A stretch of DNA of 64,000 nt from Lentinus brumalis (lineage: Eukaryota; Basidiomycota; Agaricomycetes; Polyporales; Polyporaceae): positions 1 to 64,000 of the forward strand of contig MARA01000041.1 in the NCBI GenBank assembly GCA_001792895.1, given 5' to 3'. Under the pieces are notes generated by a model, which was given only the letters and a program-made list of their open reading frames with translations, searched no databases and was not told the origin of the DNA. How positions within the stretch are numbered: the stretch's first letter is position 1; each line of letters opens with the position of its first letter. This document shows positions 25,075 to 38,300 of this stretch, piece by piece. The position numbers and the translations under genes are program-made.

Positions 25075-25595
25075 ATGAACTACGACCAGCGCGTGGCATG
25101 GATTCGCGCTAGACTCTGCAGGATCATCACAAGACGTCTGCGTGCGTGTGCTTCGAGCCGCCGCGGTGCGGTTTCCCACTGGCAGATCCAACTGACCTTC
25201 CTGCAGGCGAGACCACTGGGAACACCGCAGCCCAGATGCACTACAAGACATACTGGCCGCACATCGTCCAGAAGTACGGCATCGTCGTCGACCGCTGGCC
25301 GGTCGAACTCATCCCGTTCGGCGAGCCCAGCAGCGTATCCGGCCGCCTCGCCCTCCTCGAGCTCCTCTGGATCCGGTGGAAACGCCGTACGACGCGCTTC
25401 CGGCGCGCAACCGCCGCGGAGATGGCCGCGTTCGAAGCAGCAGGCTTGTTCGACAAGCCGGCGCGCAAGAGATGGTCCGACTACGACGTCGCGAGAGGAC
25501 GGCGGCGCGACCCTGCTACTCGGTCGAAGAAGTTGAGGATGCGGGTCATCAAGACCCCTGCTGTCGTCCCAGAGGGCGCTGACGACTCGGAGTAG
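25075..25595 (+). CDS. 151-residue protein of a mushroom-specific family (U3)
   Basis: Two exons, 25075-25141 and 25207-25595, join in frame (456 bases with stop). The intron has a GTGCGT donor, the branch sequence AACTGACC and a CTGCAG acceptor. The product starts MNYDQRVAWIRARL. Its core, HYKTYWPHIVQKYGIVVDRWP, contains an aromatic-rich IVxKYxIVVxxWP segment that I recall from many uncharacterised agaricomycete proteins. A basic Arg/Lys-rich region follows, then an acidic end (ADDSE). No catalytic motif is seen and the function is unknown. In homologues this segment is often the C-terminal part of a larger protein, so the frame may be the tail of a longer gene whose upstream exons (near 24050-24230) were split off by the hAT element, which ends 46 bases before the ATG. 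Confidence 0.55.
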
Positions 25596-28500
25596 AGGAT
25601 CTCCTATAGTATTGTCAAGTACATAGTACAGTACATGTGTACATAGAGTGTCCGCCCGATGGGTGGACTCCCGGACGAGTACTCAGGGTACATACCTATT
25701 ACCAATATCATCTCAGGCCCGGGACTCATACCCCCGCGGCGCGCCGTTCGCGAGAGTGCATGACTGGAAGCAGGCTTGGGAATTGCGAGACGGCTGTACG
25801 GCAGCGGTCCGGGACTTGTTCTTGAGGCTGTAGGCAAGAATGTATCGCGAGGCGGTCGGGCCAAGTTACAAGTACAACAGCTACAGAGCTCGTGAAGGCG
25901 GACCCCGGCCGCGTGCCAGACACTTGAACAGCGGAACAGGTACAGTTGCATCTGCATGGGCTGTTGGTGCGTGAGGAATGGTGCGGCGATGTCGGCAGGG
26001 GCATGCGAGTACGAAGGACGTAATACACCATGAGGAGCTTGAACCGTGGCCTCCGGATGAGCATGTCCGTAACAATCCAGCCTGGCGAGCACGAACCACT
26101 CCTTCAGACTATTCTCCCGTACCCTGGATGCAGGTGGAGCTGCTGCAGACGACGAAGTGTCTGCTATTCAGCTCTTCTCTGGTTGCTCTGGTGTACTACT
26201 AGTACCTACCAGAATGATAGTCGCTGTGTCGAGCTTCAGCGTGCAGAGAATGTACCACATTGAACGGACCGAGTTGCGCATGAGATCGGTGCAGGGCACA
26301 TCTGGCGCCGCGTGAGAGATCCAGCGGCCCCTGCGCCGGGATGCTTGACGGCGGGCTGCAGATCGAGGTCAGAGACCGTGAGACGGAGCAACGGGTGTCG
26401 TGCAAGAGCCTTCCGGCCAGAGAGAGACTTCAACGTGTGCTTACCTGTGCGCACGGCTATACACAGTCTTGCATTGTGCGCGTCTCGATCCCCAGCGTAA
26501 GTATCAACCCGGGCCACGGCATTGACGTCGCCTCTGGATCCGTGCGGAGGTATTGTAGGTAGTGTTCCGAAGAGGACCGTTGCTGGCGAGCCAATGACTG
26601 AGCAGCTACACACCATCATGCTCAGCAATAGTCCTCCATTCTACCTCTCCCATGCCATGCGTCTTGACCGTTGAACCTGACGTGTGGCTTCAAGGACTGC
26701 AGTGCGAGCTTGTCTGGAGATTATTGCGGAGAAGGGATCTGTATGAAGGTCCTGATCACTTGCCTTCTGAGATAGCGCATGCGGGAGCCGGTCGCCATCA
26801 GAACACCACAAAGGCAACGTCCATGACAGGTCAGCCCGCCTCGGGAGTCCGCGTCCGATGCGAGAAACCACTGACGGTAGACTACACATGGTAGGCTCTG
26901 CCTGTACCGTTGCGGCGGGAGTTCGCTCAATGCAAAGCTGCTAAGCGGAGTGGGTGAATAGTTTCGAGGTATATCGCAACAGACTGGGTACGGGCTGTGC
27001 GCATCGAGTAGCATGTGCCCGAAACCTCGTGGATGTTGCCGCAGTAATGTCCCGGACGGGCCTTCCCGGGTACGCGTCTCGACACCGGTTGAGACCCGTC
27101 AGGACACAGATCGGGTGGCGGCTCGACCGTTGTAAGCAGGCTCTGTGAACACGTCAGTCTGAGCCGCGGACCGTGATCCTGGCAGCGCCTTGCGCTTCCT
27201 CCCGAGCCTCTGTTGTCTACATATGTCCAGGAACTGGTGCAGCACAATCCCAGAACACGGCCTTGATCAACGAGAGACATACCGGAGAGCGTGCGCTGTT
27301 GCGCTGCTTCTGGATCATCCCAGAGACGGGTGTCGGCTCGAGGAATGGCTGACACACAGCCGGTGTCGACGGAGAGCCATCGTAGTTTGCCCACCAGTCT
27401 CAGGGCTGCACGTCCAGCTAAAGATGGAGGAAAGTACGTACCTTCAAAGATCATGCTGCTGCAATACCATCCTCAGGATGTGGTGCTCGAAGCCTACAAG
27501 TTCGTCCTGACAAACCTCTCGCGCTGCCAGTGCCCCGTGCATCTCGTTGTGTCCTGAGAGCGCGGCAACGTAGAAAGCGTCCAGATGGCTGAAAGAGAGC
27601 GGCCGAGCAACGCGGCGCAGGGACGGAATGGCCGGCCGGATTGTAGCGGTCTGCAAGCGAGAACTTCTTCAATCACGATGCTCACCGAGTCCTTCTCTTC
27701 CGGGAGCCGTGCAGACTCGGAGCACCGTCTCATGACCCATTCGCTGCGTGGAGGACGCTGAGGACGGCTTCTCGATGTGTATATTCGCACTGAATGCAGG
27801 AGCAGGGCGTTCTGCTCCGCCGTCAGGTGCACGACGGTTGGTTCCCGAGCTCACGGACAGGTGTGGAGGAGAGTGCGTGTGAAGCGAGCTGTCCCGAGTC
27901 CGCTGTCGACGGTCGCGTGCAGGCATGGCTCAGCGGCGATAGTGAGCGAACCGAGCACGCCCGAGTCCTAGCCCGATTCGTCAGCCAGATGGCAGGGCAT
28001 CGAGCCCGAGTAGACGCACCAGATATCGCATCACAGCACCCTGAGGGTTCCCAGCGACGAAGGATATCGGCGAGACCGCGCCGGAGGCGTTCAGTACGGC
28101 AATGCTTCCTGCCGCGCGTTGTCAGTGATTGCGTAGGCGTGTGCAGGCGAGCCAGCGCATTGCGAACCTTCGCGGACTCTCGATTGACGTCTGCGCCCGA
28201 TGAATACGTGCCACCGCAGCCTGTTCGGAACAACTGTCCGTCCTCCAGGTATGTTGCTGAACGACGCAAGACACCTATGCCGGGTGCCGGGTGCCGGGCG
28301 CCGCAGCGAGGTAGACGCAGCTCGAGATGAGAGTCGACCAGGCGGAAAGCGGAGGGGTTCGATCTGCGTGCGTGACGCCGTCCGAATATCGAGCCGCTGG
28401 AGTGTCTGTGCGAGCGGATTCGTCAGCCACCCATTGTCCGAACAAGCTGGTGTGCTGCTCGCGGCTGGCCCCGTGCAGCTCTCCCAGGCACTGCAAGATG

Positions 28501-31500
28501 CCGCGGCGGAGACGGCCTCTGCTGGTATGTCCGCCATTGGAGCGTCAACGAAAGAGTCCTGCAAGACACGTCAACCCAAAGTCTGAAGACCGTACGGAAG
28601 TACCGTGCGGCGGCGCCGGGCGGGAGGTCTGCAGTCGGTCGAGTCGGCATACTGGCTGCGTGGAGGGTGAGCGTTCAGGCCGCGTGTGCAAGCGTGCGTC
28701 GAGCCGTCCGAGGCCTGCGCAAGCGTCCGAAGAGCGAGCGGTGCTGCTGGCCCCAGGCGAGATTGTGCGATCCGGGGTATCGAGTGCGGCGCCCTGTGGA
28801 GTCCGTCAACAGGAACAGCTGCACGACAAATGCAGGCACTTGCCTGCCGCTGTCTCTCGACGCGCAACGGTGTGCATCTTGTCCGGGGCCGCAGTGCAGC
28901 GCTCGAGGACCGTCCGCGAATCTCGAGTGCGCCGCCCAAGATCCCAGCGCGGGTATCGGGCAGATCCCTCCAGCTCCAGCTCCCCTCCCCCTCCTCTCCC
29001 TCTGGCCTCCACTCCAGCACAGAGCGGCGACGAGGAGCAGGGGCAGCACGCCCGCGAATCCCCGTGGGGTATAGCTGCTAGCGCGTGTGCAGGCCCACTC
29101 CTCCCCAGGGGTACAGCGTGTGTGCCGGCCCCTTTCTCGCCCTGTTATCGCCCGACGTCCGTTCGACGTCCGCTCCCCGCTGCGAGGCGCCGATCGGAGA
29201 CACGAAATATATTCCAGAGAACACACAACCGCCTGCCGCGGTTGGGACATGGAGATCGAAAAGCCGTGTATTATTGGGAAGGCATGCTCAACGACGTAGT
29301 CCTCCGGTATGGTATGCACGAGCGGCGGCTTGTGGGTGAAGACGAAGACGCTGAGGAAATGCGAGTTCAGTAGATCGTCTCTAGCAATCGAGTGCGTGAC
29401 ATCACGCCTTGAAAATTCACAGAAAAAAATGTCGGTCCATACGCAGAGACACTCGCAAACCCCCGAGCGCCGCCGACATCAAGGGCCCCGTTCGAGAGTT
29501 CGCCACTCTATAGCTCATCGCCATGACCGCAGTCTCACGACGTCGGGCCAAGACGCAGCAGGACGGGAGCCATCCCTCACGACTGGCATACGAACTGCCA
29601 CCGTGTCAAAACTGTGCTTCACGGCTCTCCAAGGATTCCGAGAGCGCACGTACGAGCGAATGAGCTGCGCGACGTCCCCAAAGTACCGCATTGAGCACGA
29701 GCAGGGCAGCCGTTCCACGAGCGGACACGATGTCTATCTGTCTATCAGCCGACGGCTACCACAACACGCATGCAGCGCGCTCCGACAACGGTCGCACTCG
29801 TGTGCCGGCCACCTCGGAGAGACATCGTCCCGCACCCACGGACACAGGCACAATACGTGGCCGCTGCAATCGTAGGTTGTGCTCGAGGCGGTCCACGGTG
29901 CACGGGTTAGGTCTCAGCAGTCCGCACGCGCACTACCTCCGCTATAATGCACAGGGACGGGCTGTCGAAAGCCTCGCCTCCGTCCGCAGTCGCGTATTGT
30001 CGCCGAGCAAGCCCCACTATCGAACCATGCCCCACGGAAGTATGTAGGAGACGGCAGGACTCCGACAATCGACACGTATCACAGCTGCTGCATGCAGCAT
30101 TCGCGCTCCTTGGCACGTCGCAGGCGACCCGAGCCTAGCATCAAGGGGTAGGCTGTTAATGCGGTTTGCACAGAAGTCAAGGAACGGGTCATGGGCAGCC
30201 AATGTAGACTCGGTTCTGTCATCCAACAGGCCTCCTCATAACCCGGTTCAAGGCTTGGCCAGCTCGGCACTTTGCATATCCATCATGAGCTGCTCCGGGA
30301 CAACAGACCCGATGTTAAGGGAGTTCAGTGCCTCGACAGGTCACCGCGGGTCCTATCCGGAGACCCGACCTGTTCCAACGACATCCCTGCTACTGCGACT
30401 GGCCCGCATGCGGTAGGCACCGACCACGACAACAGGAGGCGAGTACACGACCCGAAGTTGAGGACGTGAAGTAAGCAAGCTACGACTACGTCCACCGAAT
30501 TCGCGCACTATACTAGTACAAGGCAGTCGCGCTGAGAAGAGCACGGGAGGATGGCCTATCCCTGTATGGCCTCCCTACTCCAATGCCCTCATCATGCGGC
30601 CTCCTGGAGGGTTACGACCAGACAACTGCCTGCCGGGACACCCAATGATAATCGTTCGCGACTTCAAGGCGGACGCAGAGGACACACAACCGCCCGGCTA
30701 CGCAACTATGGGACTCTCACATGACGCATAGCATGCTGTCGTCCCCCAGTCCCGCAGCCCGACACCTTGCAAGAACACGAAGAACACACAAGTGCGACTT
30801 ACCATCCATGTTCGTGTTTCCCATCCGCGTGGACGTGCGAGACCACGGCGAGGATCTTCCTGCGCGGCACGGTCGGCTCGTGGTCGGACCCAGACCAGGT
30901 CTCCTTCTCGGCCTCGTCTGCGATCCTGGGGACAGAGCGCGCGTCGATGGCGACCTTGACGTCCTCCGTCGGGCGGGTAATCTCTTGCGCGATGTCGAAC
31001 GCGTCCGACATGATGCGCGTCGTTTCGTGGAGGTCCCGCGACTCTCGTATGGCGACTGTCAAGCTCTCGGGAGTCGCTGCCACCGGTCGACTACTTCGTC
31101 AGAGGTCCGCAGCAAGCTCGGGAAGTCAGAAGTAAGCCAGAAGCGTGGAAGGTCAGGAGAAGACGTCGTGGTCGGTGTGCTGCAGGCCTGCCCGCGCGCC
31201 GGCGTTTGGGGTCCCGAGGAGACGCGCCGGCAATTGCCAGGGATGGATTTCCCACGCTTCCCCGCATAGGTCATCGGTGCGGTCGACACACGCACTACTC
31301 TGACTGTCGGCCTCTCGATCCCAGCTGTCCAGAGGCCGTGTCGAGGGGCGCGTCAACAGCTCCCATTGGCCCGCGTCGACGCCCTTCGTCTCTTCGCTGC
31401 GTGCAAGGTGCGTCTCGTCTGCCCCGGTCCTACAGAGACGAGTGCCATCGTATTGCGCCGCGTTCTCTGCTCGCAAATGGCAACGCTCCTGCCCGACGCA

Positions 31501-33985
31501 GCCAAGCCAGCCCCGTCGCGCCATGGTAAGCATGCATATAGCCCGTCTCGCTCACACTTGGCTGCGTGCAGCTGTCGACGCGCAAGAGCTACAGCACGGT
31601 TTACTGACCGCGTCGGACCACTAGTACTGACGGACCCGTATAGACAGTTGCGCACGGTACACGCAAACAGTCCTCAAACTACGCGTCTCATACCCCCGCC
31701 GTCTGCGCCGCCTTCTTCTCCCGGCCAAGCATGAATCTCCCACCCGTCCCCGCCGGTCTCACACCTGCCCTCCTCTCCCGGTCCCTTCCTCGATCTCATC
31801 ATACATCGCACGCCCATCTAGCGAATGCAGACGTCAGCTGTCAAGCACTCCCCGATGTCACGCAGAGCGTACCGGCCTCTGCATACACCAGACCGCGTCG
31901 TTCGCCGAGCGAGCGCTACCCACAGTACGTCAGTGCGAATTCACACCCAACGTGCAGAATTCACGCCTTTGCTCGCACGCACGCACAGTCCAGGTCCGCG
32001 GTGTCTGCAAACGAAAACACGGCACACGCTCAGCAAGCAACTGCACGCAGATGCGAAGGACGTACCTCGGAGGCAGCGATGCCCGCGTCGGGCAGCAGCA
32101 AGGAGGTGAGTGCGGAGGTGAGTGCACGAGCTGAAGGCTGGGCGAGGGTGGTCCGCGAGGAGGTGGTACAAGACCGCCCACCAGGGCTGGGGAAGACAGG
32201 TGAGCGAGGTCAGGCGGGGAGCAGTGCGTGCTCCAGCCGGTCTTTATCGACGTCCAACCTCGCGCAAACATGGCACGCGTGGCCGTCCTCGCACGGCGCA
32301 CGTCATCCACGCAGGTGCTCGCCTCCGTGTTCGCCGTCCCCCAGCGCTACGAACACCGCGTCGCGGTCTGCAACTCGGGACGGCGACGTACATACTCACG
32401 GGTACTCTCGCAGCACGCGTACGGCCGTCGAGCGCGGTCCTCTGCGTCAGCCTCCTGCGTGCGCGCATCCGACCATCGACTGTGGGGAACGTTCACGAGG
32501 ACGAGCAGCTGCGCACCCTCAATGAGTCAATCTCCAGGGACGACGGTCCTGCGCGGTCAGCACCCCGCAAGGTGCGTCTTCTCGCCAGCTCTCGTCGCCG
32601 TGCCGGGGATGGGAGATGGGAGACTCAGCCTGCGAGTCCGCTGCGGCGACCGAGCCTGCAGTATCGAGCGAGCATCGCTGTCGCGCAGCTCGGACTGCGC
32701 TGCGATGCGGTACGTCCAGGACCGGCCGGAGAACTTCGAAGACGACTGGCATGGCGTCGGCAGGGACAGATCCCGCCGTCGGCGGTGGTCGCGTCGACCC
32801 CCGCTTCCTGAATCCTGATCCTGACCGTCGCTCCTCGATGCTGGGCGGGGTTTACTTGTCGGATCCGGGCGACTCCCGGGACGCTGGCAGCTGCCTGGAA
32901 GCCGCACGCGGCACTCCGCCGTGTAACGTACGAGTACAGCTGGGCGACTCGGATTCGCGGCCAGCACTGAGCAGTGGACCAGACGTCGTGGGTGCCGTCA
33001 CGGTACACGGTGATGCAGCACGCAGCACATGTTCGATCGCCGCGAGTGCACGCCGCGCCGGGACCGGGACGACCTCTGCTCGCAACAAGAGACTCAGAGA
33101 GGCCCGGAGAGCGTCCGGAGTCCAGAGTCCAGACGGCGTCGATTGCCAAGGTTGACGTCTGCGAGGGATCACTGCATGTTGGCCGACCCTGAGGCTCGAG
33201 GCTCGAGGTACTCGCATACAGCAACAGAGCCTTGACGGTGTTACTGTAGCTACCGGGTGTGCCGTGACGTGCGTGCGATCCGCGTAGGTACTCTGTATCC
33301 GAGTCTTCGCCCGCAATGACATGCTGTGACGCCCGAATATTCCCTTTGTGCGAGAGTTCAGGTTGTTATCGGCAGCGCGGGCTCGTGGCTTCGTTTGGAA
33401 GGTTTCATGCCTTGCGAGCTTGTGAGGCACACTCGCGCTGTGTGCCATGCGACATGGCAGAGAGGACTCGCCGAAGTTGTGCTCGTAGGTAGCCTTCTCG
33501 CGAGGTTCAGTCTGGCCCGGGAGATTGAGCAGACGCAGTGCGGCGCATCGCGCCAGTGCGTTTGGACCGTGGCCATCCGGGCGGCAGCAACGTCCGCTTT
33601 GACACCGGATCGTGTGGAGACCGTAGTAGGTTCCGGGATTAGTACATACTACAAGGTGCGAGCTCAACCTGCAGACCACTGGGACGAGGACCAAGACGGG
33701 ACATCCTGGTCTGTCTTCAATGTACATACCAGTTCATATATTCTGAGGCTCTCCCGGGTGAAACAGCTACCGCTGCGGCGCAAATGAAGATGCACTCGTC
33801 CACTTCTTGGGTGCTGGCCTGGTGCTGGAGCCTGCGCCGTGCGAATCGCCTCCGAGTCGGACATGAAGGCCGTATTTCGGGACGACCTGACGTCGGAATG
33901 CAGTCTTGCAGAGCTCCCTGTTTCCTTACTCTGACCCAGACGGCTGCAGCACGAGGTGAGCAAGCAGCGCAGCAGCAGTCTGACG

Positions 33986-34773
33986 TAGTGATGTGCAGAG
34001 CCCGGCTCGGCTCAAAAGCCGCGGCTACGGCTCGGCTTCGAGAGCTACGGCCTGACGATACCTCAGGCCGAGCTCTCCAAGACGGCTCGGGCTCAGCTCG
34101 AGCTCGGCTCGGCCTGAGCCGGAGCCCACAGGTGGCAGCGGGCGCTCTTTCCCGGCCACCCTCGTGCGCTGCCAGAGCACAAAAACCCGCAACGAGACGC
34201 GTAGGTGGACGCGTTTCGTCACTCTCCACCTCTGCCCTGCCCTCCCGGGGTGCTCAACATGAGGAAGAGCGAGGAGACGCGTCCTCGGACGTATCTCCCG
34301 TCGCTCGAAACTCACAGATTCAATGAGGCTCTGCAAAGAGACGCGTCCAACGGCGCGTCTCGTTGACCTCCGTTTCTGCCCCGCCCTCCAGCGCTGCAAG
34401 AGCGTGAAGAACTGCGACCAGACGCGTCGAATGACGCGTCTCATCGCCATCGTCCTCTGTCCCAGGCCTGGACATGCGCTCAGTCCCGGGAGATTGATAG
34501 AGCGGGCCCCAAAGGGTGTTCCTGTAGAAGAAGATGTGAGTATCCTTGAGGAGACGACTGTTTACTCACTCGAAATCAGTCGCAGATCTCAGTCATCGCT
34601 CACCCTACACCAGCGCCTTCAAGCCCGAGCTTGAGAGCCCGGCTCGAGCTCACAGTGGTCGTGAGCCGAGCCGTCAGGCTCTCCAGGCCGCCTCGAAAGC
34701 TCGGCTCGGCTCGGCCTCAAGACGGCCGGCTTGGGGAGCCTGACGGCTCGAGGCCGGGCTCGTCACATCACTA
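33986..34773. mobile_element. Non-autonomous hAT element in U4
   Basis: Same 788-base element at the same site as in U3, with the GTCTGACG duplication at 33978-33985 and 34774-34781. Same length and position show it was copied with the unit, not inserted again. Confidence 0.92.
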
Positions 34774-34819
34774 GTCTGACGGTATCGCTAATTGTGCACA
34801 GTACCCCACAGTCCACAGG

Positions 34820-35340
34820 ATGAACTACGACCAGCGCGTGGCATGGATTCGCGCTAGACTCTGCAGGATCATCACAAGACGTCTGCGTGCGTGTGCTTCG
34901 AGCCGCCGCGGTGCGGTTTCCCACTGGCAGATCCAACTGACCTTCCTGCAGGCGAGACCACTGGGAACACCGCAGCCCAGATGCACTACAAGACATACTG
35001 GCCGCACATCGTCCAGAAGTACGGCATCGTCGTCGACCGCTGGCCGGTCGAACTCATCCCGTTCGGCGAGCCCAGCAGCGTATCCGGCCGCCTCGCCCTC
35101 CTCGAGCTCCTCTGGATCCGGTGGAAACGCCGTACGACGCGCTTCCGGCGCGCAACCGCCGCGGAGATGGCCGCGTTCGAAGCAGCAGGCTTGTTCGACA
35201 AGCCGGCGCGCAAGAGATGGTCCGACTACGACGTCGCGAGAGGACGGCGGCGCGACCCTGCTACTCGGTCGAAGAAGTTGAGGATGCGGGTCATCAAGAC
35301 CCCTGCTGTCGTCCCAGAGGGCGCTGACGACTCGGAGTAG
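34820..35340 (+). CDS. 151-residue protein of a mushroom-specific family (U4)
   Basis: Exons 34820-34886 and 34952-35340, open and in frame. By eye the same as the U3 copy, including the intron signals and the hAT element 46 bases upstream. Function unknown. Confidence 0.55.
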
Positions 35341-38300
35341 AGGATCTCCTATAGTATTGTCAAGTACATAGTACAGTACATGTGTACATAGAGTGTCCGC
35401 CCGATGGGTGGACTCCCGGACGAGTACTCAGGGTACATACCTATTACCAATATCATCTCAGGCCCGGGACTCATACCCCCGCGGCGCGCCGTTCGCGAGA
35501 GTGCATGACTGGAAGCAGGCTTGGGAATTGCGAGACGGCTGTACGGCAGCGGTCCGGGACTTGTTCTTGAGGCTGTAGGCAAGAATGTATCGCGAGGCGG
35601 TCGGGCCAAGTTACAAGTACAACAGCTACAGAGCTCGTGAAGGCGGACCCCGGCCGCGTGCCAGACACTTGAACAGCGGAACAGGTACAGTTGCATCTGC
35701 ATGGGCTGTTGGTGCGTGAGGAATGGTGCGGCGATGTCGGCAGGGGCATGCGAGTACGAAGGACGTAATACACCATGAGGAGCTTGAACCGTGGCCTCCG
35801 GATGAGCATGTCCGTAACAATCCAGCCTGGCGAGCACGAACCACTCCTTCAGACTATTCTCCCGTACCCTGGATGCAGGTGGAGCTGCTGCAGACGACGA
35901 AGTGTCTGCTATTCAGCTCTTCTCTGGTTGCTCTGGTGTACTACTAGTACCTACCAGAATGATAGTCGCTGTGTCGAGCTTCAGCGTGCAGAGAATGTAC
36001 CACATTGAACGGACCGAGTTGCGCATGAGATCGGTGCAGGGCACATCTGGCGCCGCGTGAGAGATCCAGCGGCCCCTGCGCCGGGATGCTTGACGGCGGG
36101 CTGCAGATCGAGGTCAGAGACCGTGAGACGGAGCAACGGGTGTCGTGCAAGAGCCTTCCGGCCAGAGAGAGACTTCAACGTGTGCTTACCTGTGCGCACG
36201 GCTATACACAGTCTTGCATTGTGCGCGTCTCGATCCCCAGCGTAAGTATCAACCCGGGCCACGGCATTGACGTCGCCTCTGGATCCGTGCGGAGGTATTG
36301 TAGGTAGTGTTCCGAAGAGGACCGTTGCTGGCGAGCCAATGACTGAGCAGCTACACACCATCATGCTCAGCAATAGTCCTCCATTCTACCTCTCCCATGC
36401 CATGCGTCTTGACCGTTGAACCTGACGTGTGGCTTCAAGGACTGCAGTGCGAGCTTGTCTGGAGATTATTGCGGAGAAGGGATCTGTATGAAGGTCCTGA
36501 TCACTTGCCTTCTGAGATAGCGCATGCGGGAGCCGGTCGCCATCAGAACACCACAAAGGCAACGTCCATGACAGGTCAGCCCGCCTCGGGAGTCCGCGTC
36601 CGATGCGAGAAACCACTGACGGTAGACTACACATGGTAGGCTCTGCCTGTACCGTTGCGGCGGGAGTTCGCTCAATGCAAAGCTGCTAAGCGGAGTGGGT
36701 GAATAGTTTCGAGGTATATCGCAACAGACTGGGTACGGGCTGTGCGCATCGAGTAGCATGTGCCCGAAACCTCGTGGATGTTGCCGCAGTAATGTCCCGG
36801 ACGGGCCTTCCCGGGTACGCGTCTCGACACCGGTTGAGACCCGTCAGGACACAGATCGGGTGGCGGCTCGACCGTTGTAAGCAGGCTCTGTGAACACGTC
36901 AGTCTGAGCCGCGGACCGTGATCCTGGCAGCGCCTTGCGCTTCCTCCCGAGCCTCTGTTGTCTACATATGTCCAGGAACTGGTGCAGCACAATCCCAGAA
37001 CACGGCCTTGATCAACGAGAGACATACCGGAGAGCGTGCGCTGTTGCGCTGCTTCTGGATCATCCCAGAGACGGGTGTCGGCTCGAGGAATGGCTGACAC
37101 ACAGCCGGTGTCGACGGAGAGCCATCGTAGTTTGCCCACCAGTCTCAGGGCTGCACGTCCAGCTAAAGATGGAGGAAAGTACGTACCTTCAAAGATCATG
37201 CTGCTGCAATACCATCCTCAGGATGTGGTGCTCGAAGCCTACAAGTTCGTCCTGACAAACCTCTCGCGCTGCCAGTGCCCCGTGCATCTCGTTGTGTCCT
37301 GAGAGCGCGGCAACGTAGAAAGCGTCCAGATGGCTGAAAGAGAGCGGCCGAGCAACGCGGCGCAGGGACGGAATGGCCGGCCGGATTGTAGCGGTCTGCA
37401 AGCGAGAACTTCTTCAATCACGATGCTCACCGAGTCCTTCTCTTCCGGGAGCCGTGCAGACTCGGAGCAACCGTCTCATGACCCATTCGCTGCGTGGAGG
37501 ACGCTGAGGACGGCTTCTCGATGTGTATATTCGCACTGAATGCAGGAGCAGGGCGTTCTGCTCCGCCGTCAGGTGCACGACGGTTGGTTCCCGAGCTCAC
37601 GGACAGGTGTGGAGGAGAGTGCGTGTGAAGCGAGCTGTCCCGAGTCCGCTGTCGACGGTCGCGTGCAGGCATGGCTCAGCGGCGATAGTGAGCGAACCGA
37701 GCACGCCCGAGTCCTAGCCCGATTCGTCAGCCAGATGGCAGGGCATCGAGCCCGAGTAGACGCACCAGATATCGCATCACAGCACCCTGAGGGTTCCCAG
37801 CGACGAAGGATATCGGCGAGACCGCGCCGGAGGCGTTCAGTACGGCAATGCTTCCTGCCGCGCGTTGTCAGTGATTGCGTAGGCGTGTGCAGGCGAGCCA
37901 GCGCATTGCGAACCTTCGCGGACTCTCGATTGACGTCTGCGCCCGATGAATACGTGCCACCGCAGCCTGTTCGGAACAACTGTCCGTCCTCCAGGTATGT
38001 TGCTGAACGACGCAAGACACCTATGCCGGGTGCCGGGTGCCGGGCGCCGCAGCGAGGTAGACGCAGCTCGAGATGAGAGTCGACCAGGCGGAAAGCGGAG
38101 GGGTTCGATCTGCGTGCGTGACGCCGTCCGAATATCGAGCCGCTGGAGTGTCTGTGCGAGCGGATTCGTCAGCCACCCATTGTCCGAACAAGCTGGTGTG
38201 CTGCTCGCGGCTGGCCCCGTGCAAGCTCTCCCAGGCACTGCAAGATGCCGCGGCGGAGACGGCCTCTGCTGGTATGTCCGCCATTGGAGCGTCAACGAAA

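Larger units (their letters stand above)
21584..31321. repeat. Array unit U3 (9.74 kb)
   Basis: Carries the hAT element. Its left part (to about 22.8 kb) differs from U4 and U5, its middle is almost identical to both, and its right part matches U4 but not U5. It shares with U4 the loss of about 30 bases near 27876 and the loss of 18 bases near 28538. Confidence 0.9.
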
